Source: Neptunicella plasticusilytica
GTDB taxonomy: Bacteria; Pseudomonadota; Gammaproteobacteria; Enterobacterales; Alteromonadaceae
Assembly (NCBI RefSeq): GCF_047922965.1
Contig: NZ_CP150481.1
Coordinates: 3,658,001-3,722,000 of the forward strand
Length of the DNA stretch: 64,000 nt
Reading direction: 5' to 3'
Shown here: piece after piece, positions 54,201 to 62,122 of the stretch
Position numbering within the stretch: position 1 is the first letter of the stretch
How the letters are laid out: each line of letters begins with the position of its first letter
Program-made: the position numbers and the translations under genes
The notes under the pieces: model-generated
Told to the model about the DNA's origin: nothing
The model's input: only the letters and a program-made list of their open reading frames with translations
Databases searched by the model: none

Positions 54201-54376
54201 TCAGGGCTTTGACCGGCGTAAGGCGTTTTGACAATCACCTGTACATCCGATAAATCAGGAATGGCGTCGACATTAATCTGACGCACCGCATGCACACCTG
54301 CCAGCACTAGCATAAGAGTACCAAGCAAAACGAGCGCACGATGCTTCACCGACTGGATAATAAGTTGCTTTAACAT
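51257..54376 (-). CDS. cusA: CusA-type heavy-metal RND efflux pump
   Basis: 1039 aa from the ATG at 54376, which has aaggag upstream; the open frame begins 11 codons earlier inside the end of the cusB gene. It has the 12-helix, two-loop RND layout. The helix-4 motif GALVDAAIVMVENVHKHL is the Cu/Ag (CusA, HME4) form rather than the DFG-containing CzcA form. It exports copper or silver across the cell envelope, driven by protons, with the CusB adaptor. cusB lies 10 bp upstream. No cusC (outer-membrane channel) gene is in the operon within this window. Confidence 0.9.
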   Translation of the reverse strand: MLKQLIIQSVKHRALVLLGTLMLVLAGVHAVRQINVDAIPDLSDVQVIVKTPYAGQSPELVEQQITYPLSSLLMAVPGAKTVRGYSFFGDSYIYVIFEEGTDIYWARSRVLEYLSQSRQQLPDGVEPTLGPDASGVGWVYQYALKDETGSHSLADLKSLQDWFLKQELQSVAGVAEVATVGGMTRTYQIEIDPLKLARYQLDIEQVRQAVTANNAETGGSVVELAETEFMVRARGYLQSVDDFAHIPLGVRNQANIPLMLKDIASIRLGPQMRRGIAELDGRGEVVGGIVVMRSGENARNVIEKVKNKLEQLKTGLPQGVQIVPVYDRADFIQRSVDNLLDKLLDEMFLVALVLALFLLHLRSTLVALLILPLSLLFSVVLMNLFGITANIMSLGGIAIAIGALVDAAIVMVENVHKHLEEFTENTGRQPDINEHWQLVIDASRQVGPSLFWSLIIITVSFFPVFVLEGQEGKLFSPLALTKSFAMAGSALFAVTLIPVLMGFWVKGKIIPEHRNPLSRLLVWLYLPVLNLALKWPKITILTALLMLASAYYPARHSGQEFMPQIDEGTLLYMPTTLPGISVGKAAQLLQQTDRLIKSVPEVKSVFGKVGRAETATDPAPLTMLETTIQLQPKSQWRAGMTLDKLTAELQQKVHFPGLSNAWVQPIKTRIDMLSTGIKTPLGIKISGDDIRQIEAIASQVETILKSLPGTRSVFAQRTASGRYIDIQPDMQALGEYGLNVEQLHNLVRFAIGGAQIDQLISGNERYPVNLRFPRHYRDSLEALQDLPVTTPSGLYVPLSQLASISFQQGPAMLKSENARRVGWIFIDIQDVSVGEYLQQAQTLLKQQLVLPERYSLDWSGQYESMQRVSAKLQQIVPVTLMLCFMLLYITLGSWQQSLVVMLTLPVGLSGSLWMLWYLGINMSVATAVGMIALAGVAAEFGVVMYLYLNQSWQDELDKSPATLIQAVRNGAARRVRPKAMTVLTILISLIPVMLSQGTGHEVMQPIAAPLIGGMLLAPFASLFIIPVLFMWLEKRKLVI

Positions 54377-54386
54377 CCCCTGCTCC

Positions 54387-55610
54387 TTAATGGTGTTGCA
54401 TGTTGGCATGAGGACTCATGCGCCCAAAACTGGCATTCAGGCTGGCTTCGGAGTCAATCAAAAACTGCCCTGACACAACCAGGGACTCGTCTTCTTCCAG
54501 ACCTGATAGCACTTCAATCCTGTCTTGCACTTGCATACCCGTTTCAATCTGTCGTACTTCAAATTGTTGCGCGGCATTTTGCACTATAACCCGGCTTCCC
54601 TGAGCGCTGGTTATTACCGCTTGTAGCGGGATATTCAATACATCCGATTTGGGTCCACCGTATATCACTACATCAGCTGTCATCCCGGGCTTGATCCGCA
54701 TATCGGGATTCGCCAGATCAAGACGCACTTTAATGCTTCGGGTCACCGGATCCAGTTGTGGATAGATATAGGCAATGCTGGCCTGCGCCTTATGAACTCC
54801 AATAGTGGGTAAATGAATTTCCGCCGGCTTGCCTATTTTTAACCAGTCAAACTGGTTTTCAAATACATCAGCCAACACCCATAACCGGGTCAGGTCGGCT
54901 ATAGCCAGCATTTCCTGCTCAGGTTGCACATACATGCCTTTGCGCACGTTCAACGCAGTCACTATGCCTGATTGCTGAGCGTAAAAAGGTACCGAATAAC
55001 GCGACTGCCGCTGCTTTTCTATTTGCTGAATAACCTCATCATTGACACCCAGCAAAGATAAACGCTTGCGAGCCTGCTCCAGTAAGTAACGATTCTTGCT
55101 ACCTTCCAGGTTGTTTAGCGCCTGGATAAAATCATCCTGGGCTACCACTAAATCCGGTGAATAAAGGGTGTAAAGCAGTTGGCCTTTTTCGATTCTCTGA
55201 CCCTGAGTATCCACATTCAGGGATTCTATCCAGCCTGACATTCTTGGATGCACATGACTGATATTGGCCTGATCGAAACTGACCTCACCCAGGGTTTGAA
55301 TGTATTTCCACATATCGCCCCGCTGAACCGGCGTTGTGACAATATTCATTGCCTGTTGAGTCGAAGAATCGACATGAATCTGCGATGGCAACGAGGACGA
55401 CATGGCAGGCATTTGATGAGCTTCCAGCGTCATACCGCAGATGGGGCATTTACCCGGATGATCCTTAATAATATGACTGTGCATCGGGCAGATATAGCGT
55501 GTCGTTACCGCTGTACCGTCGACGTCATGGGAGCGAATATCGGTTGATAGAGCTTGGCTCCATACCGGGCTGATAAAAAAATGCAAAAGCACACACAATA
55601 AAATGCGCAT
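54387..55610 (-). CDS. cusB: CusB-type periplasmic adaptor with heavy-metal-binding domain
   Basis: 407 aa membrane-fusion protein. A signal peptide ends near residue 20 (PVWSQA). A small heavy-metal-binding domain follows (YICPMHSHIIKDHPGKCPIC, about 38-60), then the lipoyl/beta-barrel adaptor segments GWIESLNVDTQGQRIEKGQL and VYGGP..LNIPLQAV. CusB links the CusA pump to an outer-membrane channel and captures Cu(I). Ribosome site gagg. A Cys/Met/His-rich small protein is encoded 51 bp upstream. Confidence 0.9.
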   Translation of the reverse strand: MRILLCVLLHFFISPVWSQALSTDIRSHDVDGTAVTTRYICPMHSHIIKDHPGKCPICGMTLEAHQMPAMSSSLPSQIHVDSSTQQAMNIVTTPVQRGDMWKYIQTLGEVSFDQANISHVHPRMSGWIESLNVDTQGQRIEKGQLLYTLYSPDLVVAQDDFIQALNNLEGSKNRYLLEQARKRLSLLGVNDEVIQQIEKQRQSRYSVPFYAQQSGIVTALNVRKGMYVQPEQEMLAIADLTRLWVLADVFENQFDWLKIGKPAEIHLPTIGVHKAQASIAYIYPQLDPVTRSIKVRLDLANPDMRIKPGMTADVVIYGGPKSDVLNIPLQAVITSAQGSRVIVQNAAQQFEVRQIETGMQVQDRIEVLSGLEEDESLVVSGQFLIDSEASLNASFGRMSPHANMQHH

Positions 55611-55661
55611 AGATACCTCTTAAAGATAATTTCTGATTAAAAACGAGTTAAATGACAGAAA

Positions 55662-56036
55662 CTAGCTAATCGGAGGTCGATATAACGAAGTAGGGATTAA
55701 AGAGCTAAATTGCGTAAGTGCATTGACTATGGTCGATGCACCGGGATTGACAATAACTGGTGACATGAGCTCACTGACAGCAATCAGACTTATGGCAGCA
55801 CAATAACAAGGCTCTGCACCGCAACCATCATCCGACTGACAACAGGGAGGAGGTTCAGGATTGCAACAATCACTGTGCATGTCCATCGACGAATCGGCAG
55901 ACATACTCATATGTGCATGCGATGTATCCAGCATTTTAAGCGGCATAGCGGCGGCCTGAGCAGATGTAAACACACCGCTCATTATCAATATCAACATCAA
56001 TAGATAACTGGTTATTTTCAATTGATTGACCGTCAC
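55662..56036 (-). CDS. small exported Cys/Met/His-rich protein of the Cus operon
   Basis: 124 aa. A hydrophobic signal (LLMLILIMSGVFTSAQA) is followed by a Met/His-rich stretch (SHAHMSMSADSSMDMHSD, about 39-56) and a Cys-rich block (Cys57, 58, 65, 66, 72, 77 and 79). The remainder is hydrophobic. This composition suggests copper or silver binding in the periplasm. The frame opens with a GTG and has no clear ribosome site, so the start is uncertain. It is on the same strand as cusB, 51 bp upstream. Confidence 0.65.
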   Translation of the reverse strand: MTVNQLKITSYLLMLILIMSGVFTSAQAAAMPLKMLDTSHAHMSMSADSSMDMHSDCCNPEPPPCCQSDDGCGAEPCYCAAISLIAVSELMSPVIVNPGASTIVNALTQFSSLIPTSLYRPPIS

Positions 56037-56089
56037 TTAATTATCTAATCATCATTCTGCCATCACGCTCATATTTGAACGCTTGAAGC

Positions 56090-56115
56090 ATAAGGCCGCA
56101 TAGACGGCCTATTGT
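56090..56115 (-). terminator. probable terminator after the M13 peptidase gene
   Basis: On the minus strand AGGCCG-TCTATG-CGGCCT is followed by TTATGCTT. The stem is GC-rich but the T-tract is poor. Confidence 0.5.
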
Positions 56116-56143
56116 TATGATGACTACGCTTACGCTGGCAATT

Positions 56144-58207
56144 CTACCACAGACGTACCCGGTCTTCAGGTTTCAGATACATCGCATCGCCTTCTTTGAC
56201 ATCAAATGCTTTATAGAATGCGTCCGAATGCACCACAGCACCGTTGGTGCGGAATTCTCCCGGTGAATGCGGATCGCTAAGCAATTGTGCCCGCAACGCA
56301 TCATCACGGTATTTACCGCGCCAGACTTGCGCATAGCCCATAAAGAAGCGCTGATCACCGGTTAAACCATCGATAATCGGGGCTGGCTGATCATTTAATG
56401 ACATGTGATAGGCTTTATAACCGATAGTCACCCCGGACAAGTCGCCAATATTCTCTCCCAAGGTGAGTTCACCGTTAACATGCTGATCTTCCAGCGGGGC
56501 AAACTTGCTGTACTGATCGACTAACTTGGCAGTAATTTTCTCGAATGCCGCGCGATCAGCATCCGTCCACCAGCTACGTAAATTACCGTCGCCATCATAT
56601 TTGGATCCCTGATCATCAAAACCGTGCCCGATTTCATGACCAATTACCGCACCAATACCGCCATAGTTAACCGCATCGTCCGCGTCCATATTAAAGAACG
56701 GTGGCTGCAAAATAGCCGCCGGGAACACAATTTCGTTACGCGTTGGACTGTAATAGGCGTTAATGGTTTGTGGTGTCATACCCCAATCGGATTTATCTAC
56801 CGGTTGACCGATGCGATTGTTGTTATAGTCAGTCTCAAATTCATAATAACGATCATAATTACCTACCAGGTCATCAGCCTTGATTTCCAGCGCGGAATAA
56901 TCACGCCATTTATCCGGATAACCGATTTTAGGAGTGAACTTAGCCAATTTTTCCAACGCAGCCTGCTTGGTTTCATCGGTCATCCAGTCAATTTCCTTGA
57001 TGCTCTGGCCATAAGCCTTGACCAGATTATCCACCAGACTTTCCATCTTAGCTTTAGCTTCAGGGGTAAAATGACGCTTCACATATTGCTGGCCTAATAC
57101 TTCACCTAATACTCCGCTGGTGGCGGCTACCGCGCGTTTCCAGCGCTCACGCTGCTCGGGTACGCCACGCAAGGTTTTAGAATAGAAATCAAAATTCAGA
57201 TCAACAAACTGCTTGCTTAAATGCGGTGCGTTGTTATCCACCAATCTGAATGCCAGATAGTCTTTTAAGGTTTGCAAGTCGGTGTCGGCCAAAATACCGC
57301 CAATGGCTTCGAAATAGGGATATTCCCTGACCACCATCTTGTCAATCTGGCCAATACCGGAAGCCTCGGCATAAGCATTCCAGTCGAAACCGCTCAGCAA
57401 TTTCCTGACTTCGTCAGTACTGCGTTTGTTGTAGTTTTTCTCGGCGTCACGACGCTCAACACGGGTCAGATGCTTGTCGGCAATGGCGGTTTCCAGTGTC
57501 ATAATATTTTGTGCTGCCTGTTCAGGGTTGTCATAGCCCACAGCGGTCAGAATATCCTGTACGTATTGCAGCATGGCGGCACGGAAGTTCTGAAACTTCT
57601 CTTCGTCTTTAAAGTAATAATCCCGATCCGGCATAGTCAAACCACTTTGCACAAAATAGGCCGCGTAAACGCCCGGATCTTTGGCATCAGGCGAAACATA
57701 ATAACCGAAAGGTGCATCCACCCCATGAACGGACAGCTCACCCATTTTGGCAGCAAACTGGCTAGCATCTTCGATAGCGCCAATCTCATCCAGTTCACTC
57801 TGGATCGGGGTATAGCCCAATTGCTCGGCGAGTTCTTCATTCATGTAGCTGTTATATAGATCACCCAGCTTCTGGTTATTGCTGCCTGCAGCATTCTCCT
57901 CTGCGGCGGCATCCTGGATAATTTCTTTTAATTGCACCTGACTATTGTCATACAAAATATTAAACACGCTATAACGCGATTTATCTGCCGGGATCTCGGT
58001 GCGTGACAACCAACTGCCATTCACGTAACGAAACAAATCATTTGCGGCACCCACTTGTGTGTCAATCGCATTCAAATCAATGCCGGATTGCAGTGGGGCA
58101 ACGGGAGCTGGTGCTTCAGCTGATGTTTGTGGCGATTGTGCCGGATTACAGGCCGTCAGGCCTAAAGCCACTGACACACCAAAAGCGATAAGGGTTATTT
58201 TTTTCAT
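56144..58207 (-). CDS. M13 family zinc metallopeptidase (PepO/neprilysin-like) lipoprotein
   Basis: 687 aa. Lipobox LTAC (Cys20) suggests a lipoprotein. The zinc site is HEIGHGFDDQGSKYDG, and the third zinc ligand Glu is in GENIGDLSGVTIGYKAY. An early block (NDLFRYVNGSWLSRTEIP) is the usual M13 N-terminus; the C-terminus RVRLW matches the family end. Such enzymes trim short peptides in the periplasm. The start has ggaa at a suitable distance. Confidence 0.94.
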   Translation of the reverse strand: MKKITLIAFGVSVALGLTACNPAQSPQTSAEAPAPVAPLQSGIDLNAIDTQVGAANDLFRYVNGSWLSRTEIPADKSRYSVFNILYDNSQVQLKEIIQDAAAEENAAGSNNQKLGDLYNSYMNEELAEQLGYTPIQSELDEIGAIEDASQFAAKMGELSVHGVDAPFGYYVSPDAKDPGVYAAYFVQSGLTMPDRDYYFKDEEKFQNFRAAMLQYVQDILTAVGYDNPEQAAQNIMTLETAIADKHLTRVERRDAEKNYNKRSTDEVRKLLSGFDWNAYAEASGIGQIDKMVVREYPYFEAIGGILADTDLQTLKDYLAFRLVDNNAPHLSKQFVDLNFDFYSKTLRGVPEQRERWKRAVAATSGVLGEVLGQQYVKRHFTPEAKAKMESLVDNLVKAYGQSIKEIDWMTDETKQAALEKLAKFTPKIGYPDKWRDYSALEIKADDLVGNYDRYYEFETDYNNNRIGQPVDKSDWGMTPQTINAYYSPTRNEIVFPAAILQPPFFNMDADDAVNYGGIGAVIGHEIGHGFDDQGSKYDGDGNLRSWWTDADRAAFEKITAKLVDQYSKFAPLEDQHVNGELTLGENIGDLSGVTIGYKAYHMSLNDQPAPIIDGLTGDQRFFMGYAQVWRGKYRDDALRAQLLSDPHSPGEFRTNGAVVHSDAFYKAFDVKEGDAMYLKPEDRVRLW

Positions 58208-58395
58208 CTCGATTCCATCTTGTTATAGTTATTAAACAGGGGAAGCCTGCATCGGGTATAGCTATAGCGCTTCAGTTTACGATGAAGCTGCTGTAGAGGC
58301 AAAACTCATCGACCAGTAGAATGTAACAAAGTTTGAGTGAAGATTAATAGGGGCTGTATTATACTTCGCCTCTTTAAATTTTAGCTGGGGCCAGC

Positions 58396-58956
58396 ATGTC
58401 GGATAAACATTTTATAACCTCACAACAGCTGTTGCAGGACTCCTTTCGTCTCGCGTCCATTGTCTATGAGGATGGCTTTAGACCAGATTATATCATTGGT
58501 ATCTGGCGAGGAGGCGCGCCAATCGGCATCGCTGTACAAGAATATTTTGACTTCAAAAAAGTCGAAACCGATCATATCGCGGTTCGCACGTCCTCCTACT
58601 ATGGCATTGGGCAACAATCCAAAGAGATTAAGGTACATGGCCTGCATTATCTGATTGAAAATGCCAATGCTGAAGACAAATTGTTAATTGTCGATGATGT
58701 GTTTGATTCGGGACGTAGTGTTGATGCGTTGATTAAACAAATTAAAAAACTGTCTCGTCTCAATACTCCCGGTGATATTCGGGTTGCTTGCCCCTGGTAC
58801 AAACCTAAAAACACTAAGGTTGATATTGTACCTGACTACTATGTGCGCCAAAGTGAAGAATGGCTGGTATTCCCGCATGAATTATCCGGCTTGACGCCCG
58901 ATGAAATCATTAACGGTAAAACCGAGTTGGCAGATATTATGGATTTACTGAAATAA
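58396..58956 (+). CDS. purine-type phosphoribosyltransferase
   Basis: 186 aa. The PRPP-binding loop is VDDVFDSGRS (99-108), preceded by the substrate loop (IIGIWRGGAPIG). Length and layout fit hypoxanthine/xanthine-guanine phosphoribosyltransferases, which salvage free purines to nucleotides. The convergent gene encodes an NCS2 purine permease, supporting purine salvage. The exact base is not determinable. Ribosome site ggggcc before the ATG. Confidence 0.85.
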   Translation: MSDKHFITSQQLLQDSFRLASIVYEDGFRPDYIIGIWRGGAPIGIAVQEYFDFKKVETDHIAVRTSSYYGIGQQSKEIKVHGLHYLIENANAEDKLLIVDDVFDSGRSVDALIKQIKKLSRLNTPGDIRVACPWYKPKNTKVDIVPDYYVRQSEEWLVFPHELSGLTPDEIINGKTELADIMDLLK

Positions 58957-58980
58957 TCTGAGTCTAAAATCAGTAATACA

Positions 58981-59008
58981 AACGGGAGCCTGGTCGCTCC
59001 CGTTTTTG
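58981..59008. terminator. terminator between convergent PRT and permease genes
   Basis: CGGGAGC-CTGGTC-GCTCCCG followed by TTTTTG on the plus strand; a weaker A-run on the other side. Confidence 0.85.
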
Positions 59009-59010
59009 TT

Positions 59011-60306
59011 TTAACCTACAAATATAACCTTCAATACAAACAGCAAGGTTAGTACCCACACGCTTAGTGTCACTTCACGCCATTTCCCGCAGGTCGCCTT
59101 GGTAAAGGTATAGGTAATAAAACCCAGCGTAATACCATCGGCGATAGAAAAGGTCAGCGGTGTTAGCAACAGCACAACCGTCACCGGTGCCGCTTCGGTA
59201 ATATCGTTCCAGTCGATATCTTTCAGGCTGAATAACATCAATATTGCCACATAGAAAATCGCCCCGGCCGTGGCATAGACAGGGATCATACCTGCCAGAG
59301 GAGCAAAGAAAATGCTCAATACAAAGAGTCCCCCCACTACTACGGCGGTCAATCCGGTTTTGCCCCCTGCGGCCACGCCAGAAGCGCTTTCGATATAACT
59401 GGTAGTATTGGAAGTGCCGAGTGCTGCCCCTGCCACAGTTGCCACACTGTCACTTAACAAGGCTTTGCCAAAACCTCCCGGCATCTGGCCGTTTTTATCC
59501 GCTAATCCGGCTTTTTGCGTCACCGCAATCAAGGTACCGGAGGTATCAAACAAATCCACAAACAGGAAAGCAAATACCACGCTTAACATGGATAATTCCA
59601 ATGCAGCTTGAATATCCATTTGCAAAAAAGTGGGAGCAAGGGAAGGAGGAGTAGACAGGATGCCGTTATAGCTGACATCACCACTGAACAATCCAATCAA
59701 AGTCATAATTAAAATCGCCAGCATAACCGCCCCTGGCAGATTACGGGCAGTAAAAGCAGCAACCAGAAAGAAACCCAGCATACTCATCAAGGGCACAAAT
59801 TCGGTAATATTACCCAATGTCACCAGGGTAGCCGGGTGATCAACAATAATACCGGCATTTTTTAGCGCAATCATCGCCAGAAAGGCCCCGATACCGGTTG
59901 ATATACCTTTTTTAAGGGTGAGCGGAATAGCCTGGATAATCCACTCACGTATTTTGAACGCACTGAGCAGAAAAAACAGGATGCCGGATAAAAACACCGC
60001 ACCTAATGCCGCTTGCCAGCTATACCCCATTGACAACACCACACCATAGGTAAAAAAGGCGTTAAGCCCCATACCCGGTGCTAGCGCAATAGGTAAATTG
60101 GCTAACAATCCCATCACCAGACAGCCTACCGCGGCGGCAAGGCAAGTGGCGACAAAAACCGCCCCCTGGTCCATACCTGCTTCAGCCAGAATGGCTGGAT
60201 TAACAAAAATAATATAAGCCATGGTCAGGAAGGTTGTTATGCCGGCGACTACTTCGGTTTTAACCGAACTGTCACGCGCGTTAACCTGAAACAATCTTTC
60301 CAGCAT
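59011..60306 (-). CDS. NCS2-family purine permease (AzgA/AdeP-like)
   Basis: 431 aa with about 12-14 membrane helices. The N-terminal GITTFLTMAYIIFVNPAIL and the LPIALAPGMGLNAFFTYGVV segment are signatures of the AzgA/AdeP/PbuG branch, which imports adenine, hypoxanthine or guanine. The later DLFDTSGTLIAVTQKAGL segment fits the same branch. Convergent with the phosphoribosyltransferase gene, likely for purine salvage. The upstream 300 bp shows no purine riboswitch. Confidence 0.9.
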   Translation of the reverse strand: MLERLFQVNARDSSVKTEVVAGITTFLTMAYIIFVNPAILAEAGMDQGAVFVATCLAAAVGCLVMGLLANLPIALAPGMGLNAFFTYGVVLSMGYSWQAALGAVFLSGILFFLLSAFKIREWIIQAIPLTLKKGISTGIGAFLAMIALKNAGIIVDHPATLVTLGNITEFVPLMSMLGFFLVAAFTARNLPGAVMLAILIMTLIGLFSGDVSYNGILSTPPSLAPTFLQMDIQAALELSMLSVVFAFLFVDLFDTSGTLIAVTQKAGLADKNGQMPGGFGKALLSDSVATVAGAALGTSNTTSYIESASGVAAGGKTGLTAVVVGGLFVLSIFFAPLAGMIPVYATAGAIFYVAILMLFSLKDIDWNDITEAAPVTVVLLLTPLTFSIADGITLGFITYTFTKATCGKWREVTLSVWVLTLLFVLKVIFVG

Positions 60307-60413
60307 CAGATGCCCCTAAAGAAGTAAAAAGAAGACGATTATTTATCCTAATGAATAAAAAGCGTTTTTTCACCTGACAAAGATAATATTTAGCGGAGAT
60401 TCAATAAAATAAA

Positions 60414-60447
60414 TTTTCTCGCAGAGACGCTAAGTCGCAGAGAAAAA
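60414..60447. repeat. CGCAGAGA-type tandem/inverted repeat
   Basis: TTTTCTCGCAGAGACGCTAA followed by GTCGCAGAGAAAAAG. CGCAGAGA occurs twice and the outer parts (TTTCTC / GAGAAA) are mirrored. Sequences of this GCAGAGACGC style are familiar dispersed elements between genes in several proteobacteria. It lies in the 300-bp gap upstream of the permease gene. Confidence 0.55.
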
Positions 60448-60564
60448 GATAAATAATTGTGTTCTTATAGCGTTAATCCATATAAACGAATTGTTCGTGG
60501 CTAAAGCCTCCCTACCCTTTCTCGTTCAGGTCAAATGATGTTTTCGATTTGATAAGCTGAAACT

Positions 60565-60590
60565 AAAAAAGGACCTTACGGTCCTTTTTG
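60565..60590 (-). terminator. terminator after lpdA
   Basis: GGACC-TTAC-GGTCC (60571-60584) with an A-run on one side and a T-run on the other; on the minus strand it follows the lpdA stop by about 20 bp. Confidence 0.88.
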
Positions 60591-60610
60591 GGTAAAACTG
60601 ATTGGTCTGT

Positions 60611-62032
60611 TTACTTTTTCTTGGCCTTGGGATTAGGCAGGTCAGTAATACTGCCTTCAAAAATTTCAGCCGCCAGACCAATGGATTCGTTCAGGGTTGG
60701 GTGCGCGTGAATGGTTAACCCCACATCTTCGGCATCAGCGCCCATTTCGATCGCCAGACCGATTTCACCTAACATCTCACCAGCATTGATACCCACCATA
60801 GCACCACCGATAACCCGACCAGTATCTTTATCAAAGATCATCTTGGTCATCCCTTCGGTGCGGCCAGAGGCGATAGCACGACCTGAAGCAGCCCAAGGGA
60901 AGTTGGCTGATTCAAAATTCACGCCCTGTTCTTTGGCTTCTTTCTCGGTCAAACCCACCCAGGCAATTTCCGGATCGGTATAAGCCACGGAAGGAATACA
61001 TTTAGGATCGAAATAATGTTTCTTGCCAGCAATCACTTCCGCTGCCACATGACCTTCATGCACCGCTTTGTGCGCCAGCATGGGCTGCCCGACCAAATCA
61101 CCGATAGCGAAGATATGCTCGACATTGGTTTTCATTTGCTTGTCGACATTGATAAAACCGCGATCATCCACTTTAACACCCGCTTTATCCGCGTCCAGCA
61201 AAGAACCGTTAGGACGACGACCAACGGCCACCAACACCTTGTCATAACGTACTGGCTCTTTGGGTGCCTGTTTACCTTCAAAGCTGACATATAAGCCATC
61301 TTTCTTGGCTTCAACTGCGGTCACTTTGGTTTCCAGCATCACGTTAAACTTGTCTTTAACGTATTTTTGATAAATTTTAATAATGTCTTTATCAGCAGCA
61401 GGTACCAGTTGATCAAGGAATTCCACTACATCAATTTGTGAACCCAGTGAACGATATACTGTGCCCATTTCCAGACCGATAATCCCGCCGCCAAGTACCA
61501 GCATTTTTTCCGGGATATCTGCCATTTCCAGGGCACCGGTAGAATCGATAACACGATCATCATCTTTGGGAATAAAAGGCAATGAGACCGGCTCGGAACC
61601 GGCGGCAATAATAGCATTATCGAATTTGATAGTAGTTTTGCCATCCGGCCCATCCACGACCAGTTCATTACTACCGGTAAACTTACCATAGCCTTGCACA
61701 TGGTTAACCTTGCGCATTTTAGACATACCGGCCAGGCCTTTGGTCAACTGGCCAACAACACTATCTTTCCAGCCACGAATTTTGTCCAAATCAATTTTCG
61801 GCTCACCGAAAGACACCCCATGAGCGGCCATATCTTTGGCATCATCAATCACCTTGGCGACGTGCAACAAGGCTTTGGAAGGGATACATCCCACATTCAG
61901 ACAAACGCCGCCTAGCGTATCCCGGGCGTCAACAATGACTGTTTCTATTCCTAAATCGGCGGCACGAAATGCCGCTGAGTAACCACCAGGGCCTGCACCA
62001 AGTACGACAAGCTGTGTTTTGATCTCGCTCAT
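60611..62032 (-). CDS. lpdA: dihydrolipoyl dehydrogenase (E3)
   Basis: 473 aa from the ATG at 62032, which has gagg 6 bases upstream and matches the E. coli N-terminus; the open frame begins 4 codons earlier. It reoxidises lipoamide in pyruvate and oxoglutarate dehydrogenase with NAD. FAD motif GAGPGGYSAA near the start, the redox disulfide Cys44/Cys49 in GGVCLNVGC, the NAD-binding GGGIIGLEMG and the His-Glu active-site region HAHPTLNES at the C-terminus are all visible. It is the third gene of the pyruvate dehydrogenase operon. Confidence 0.97.
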   Translation of the reverse strand: MSEIKTQLVVLGAGPGGYSAAFRAADLGIETVIVDARDTLGGVCLNVGCIPSKALLHVAKVIDDAKDMAAHGVSFGEPKIDLDKIRGWKDSVVGQLTKGLAGMSKMRKVNHVQGYGKFTGSNELVVDGPDGKTTIKFDNAIIAAGSEPVSLPFIPKDDDRVIDSTGALEMADIPEKMLVLGGGIIGLEMGTVYRSLGSQIDVVEFLDQLVPAADKDIIKIYQKYVKDKFNVMLETKVTAVEAKKDGLYVSFEGKQAPKEPVRYDKVLVAVGRRPNGSLLDADKAGVKVDDRGFINVDKQMKTNVEHIFAIGDLVGQPMLAHKAVHEGHVAAEVIAGKKHYFDPKCIPSVAYTDPEIAWVGLTEKEAKEQGVNFESANFPWAASGRAIASGRTEGMTKMIFDKDTGRVIGGAMVGINAGEMLGEIGLAIEMGADAEDVGLTIHAHPTLNESIGLAAEIFEGSITDLPNPKAKKK

Positions 62033-62122
62033 GAGTAACCTCAAATTATTATGACTTTCTTAACGGGGCGGATTCTACTCAGCCCAACCCCGTTTAGCAA
62101 AAATTTACGACTATTTTTTCAA

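Noticed and set aside
57272..57859. 195-codon open frame on the plus strand
   Set aside because: It is antisense to the M13 peptidase gene, which has all family motifs; the frame shows no recognisable domain.
60307..60600. Possible purine riboswitch or PurR site in front of the NCS2 permease gene
   Set aside because: I looked for the purine-aptamer core and for ACGCAAACG-type operators on the minus strand and found neither.
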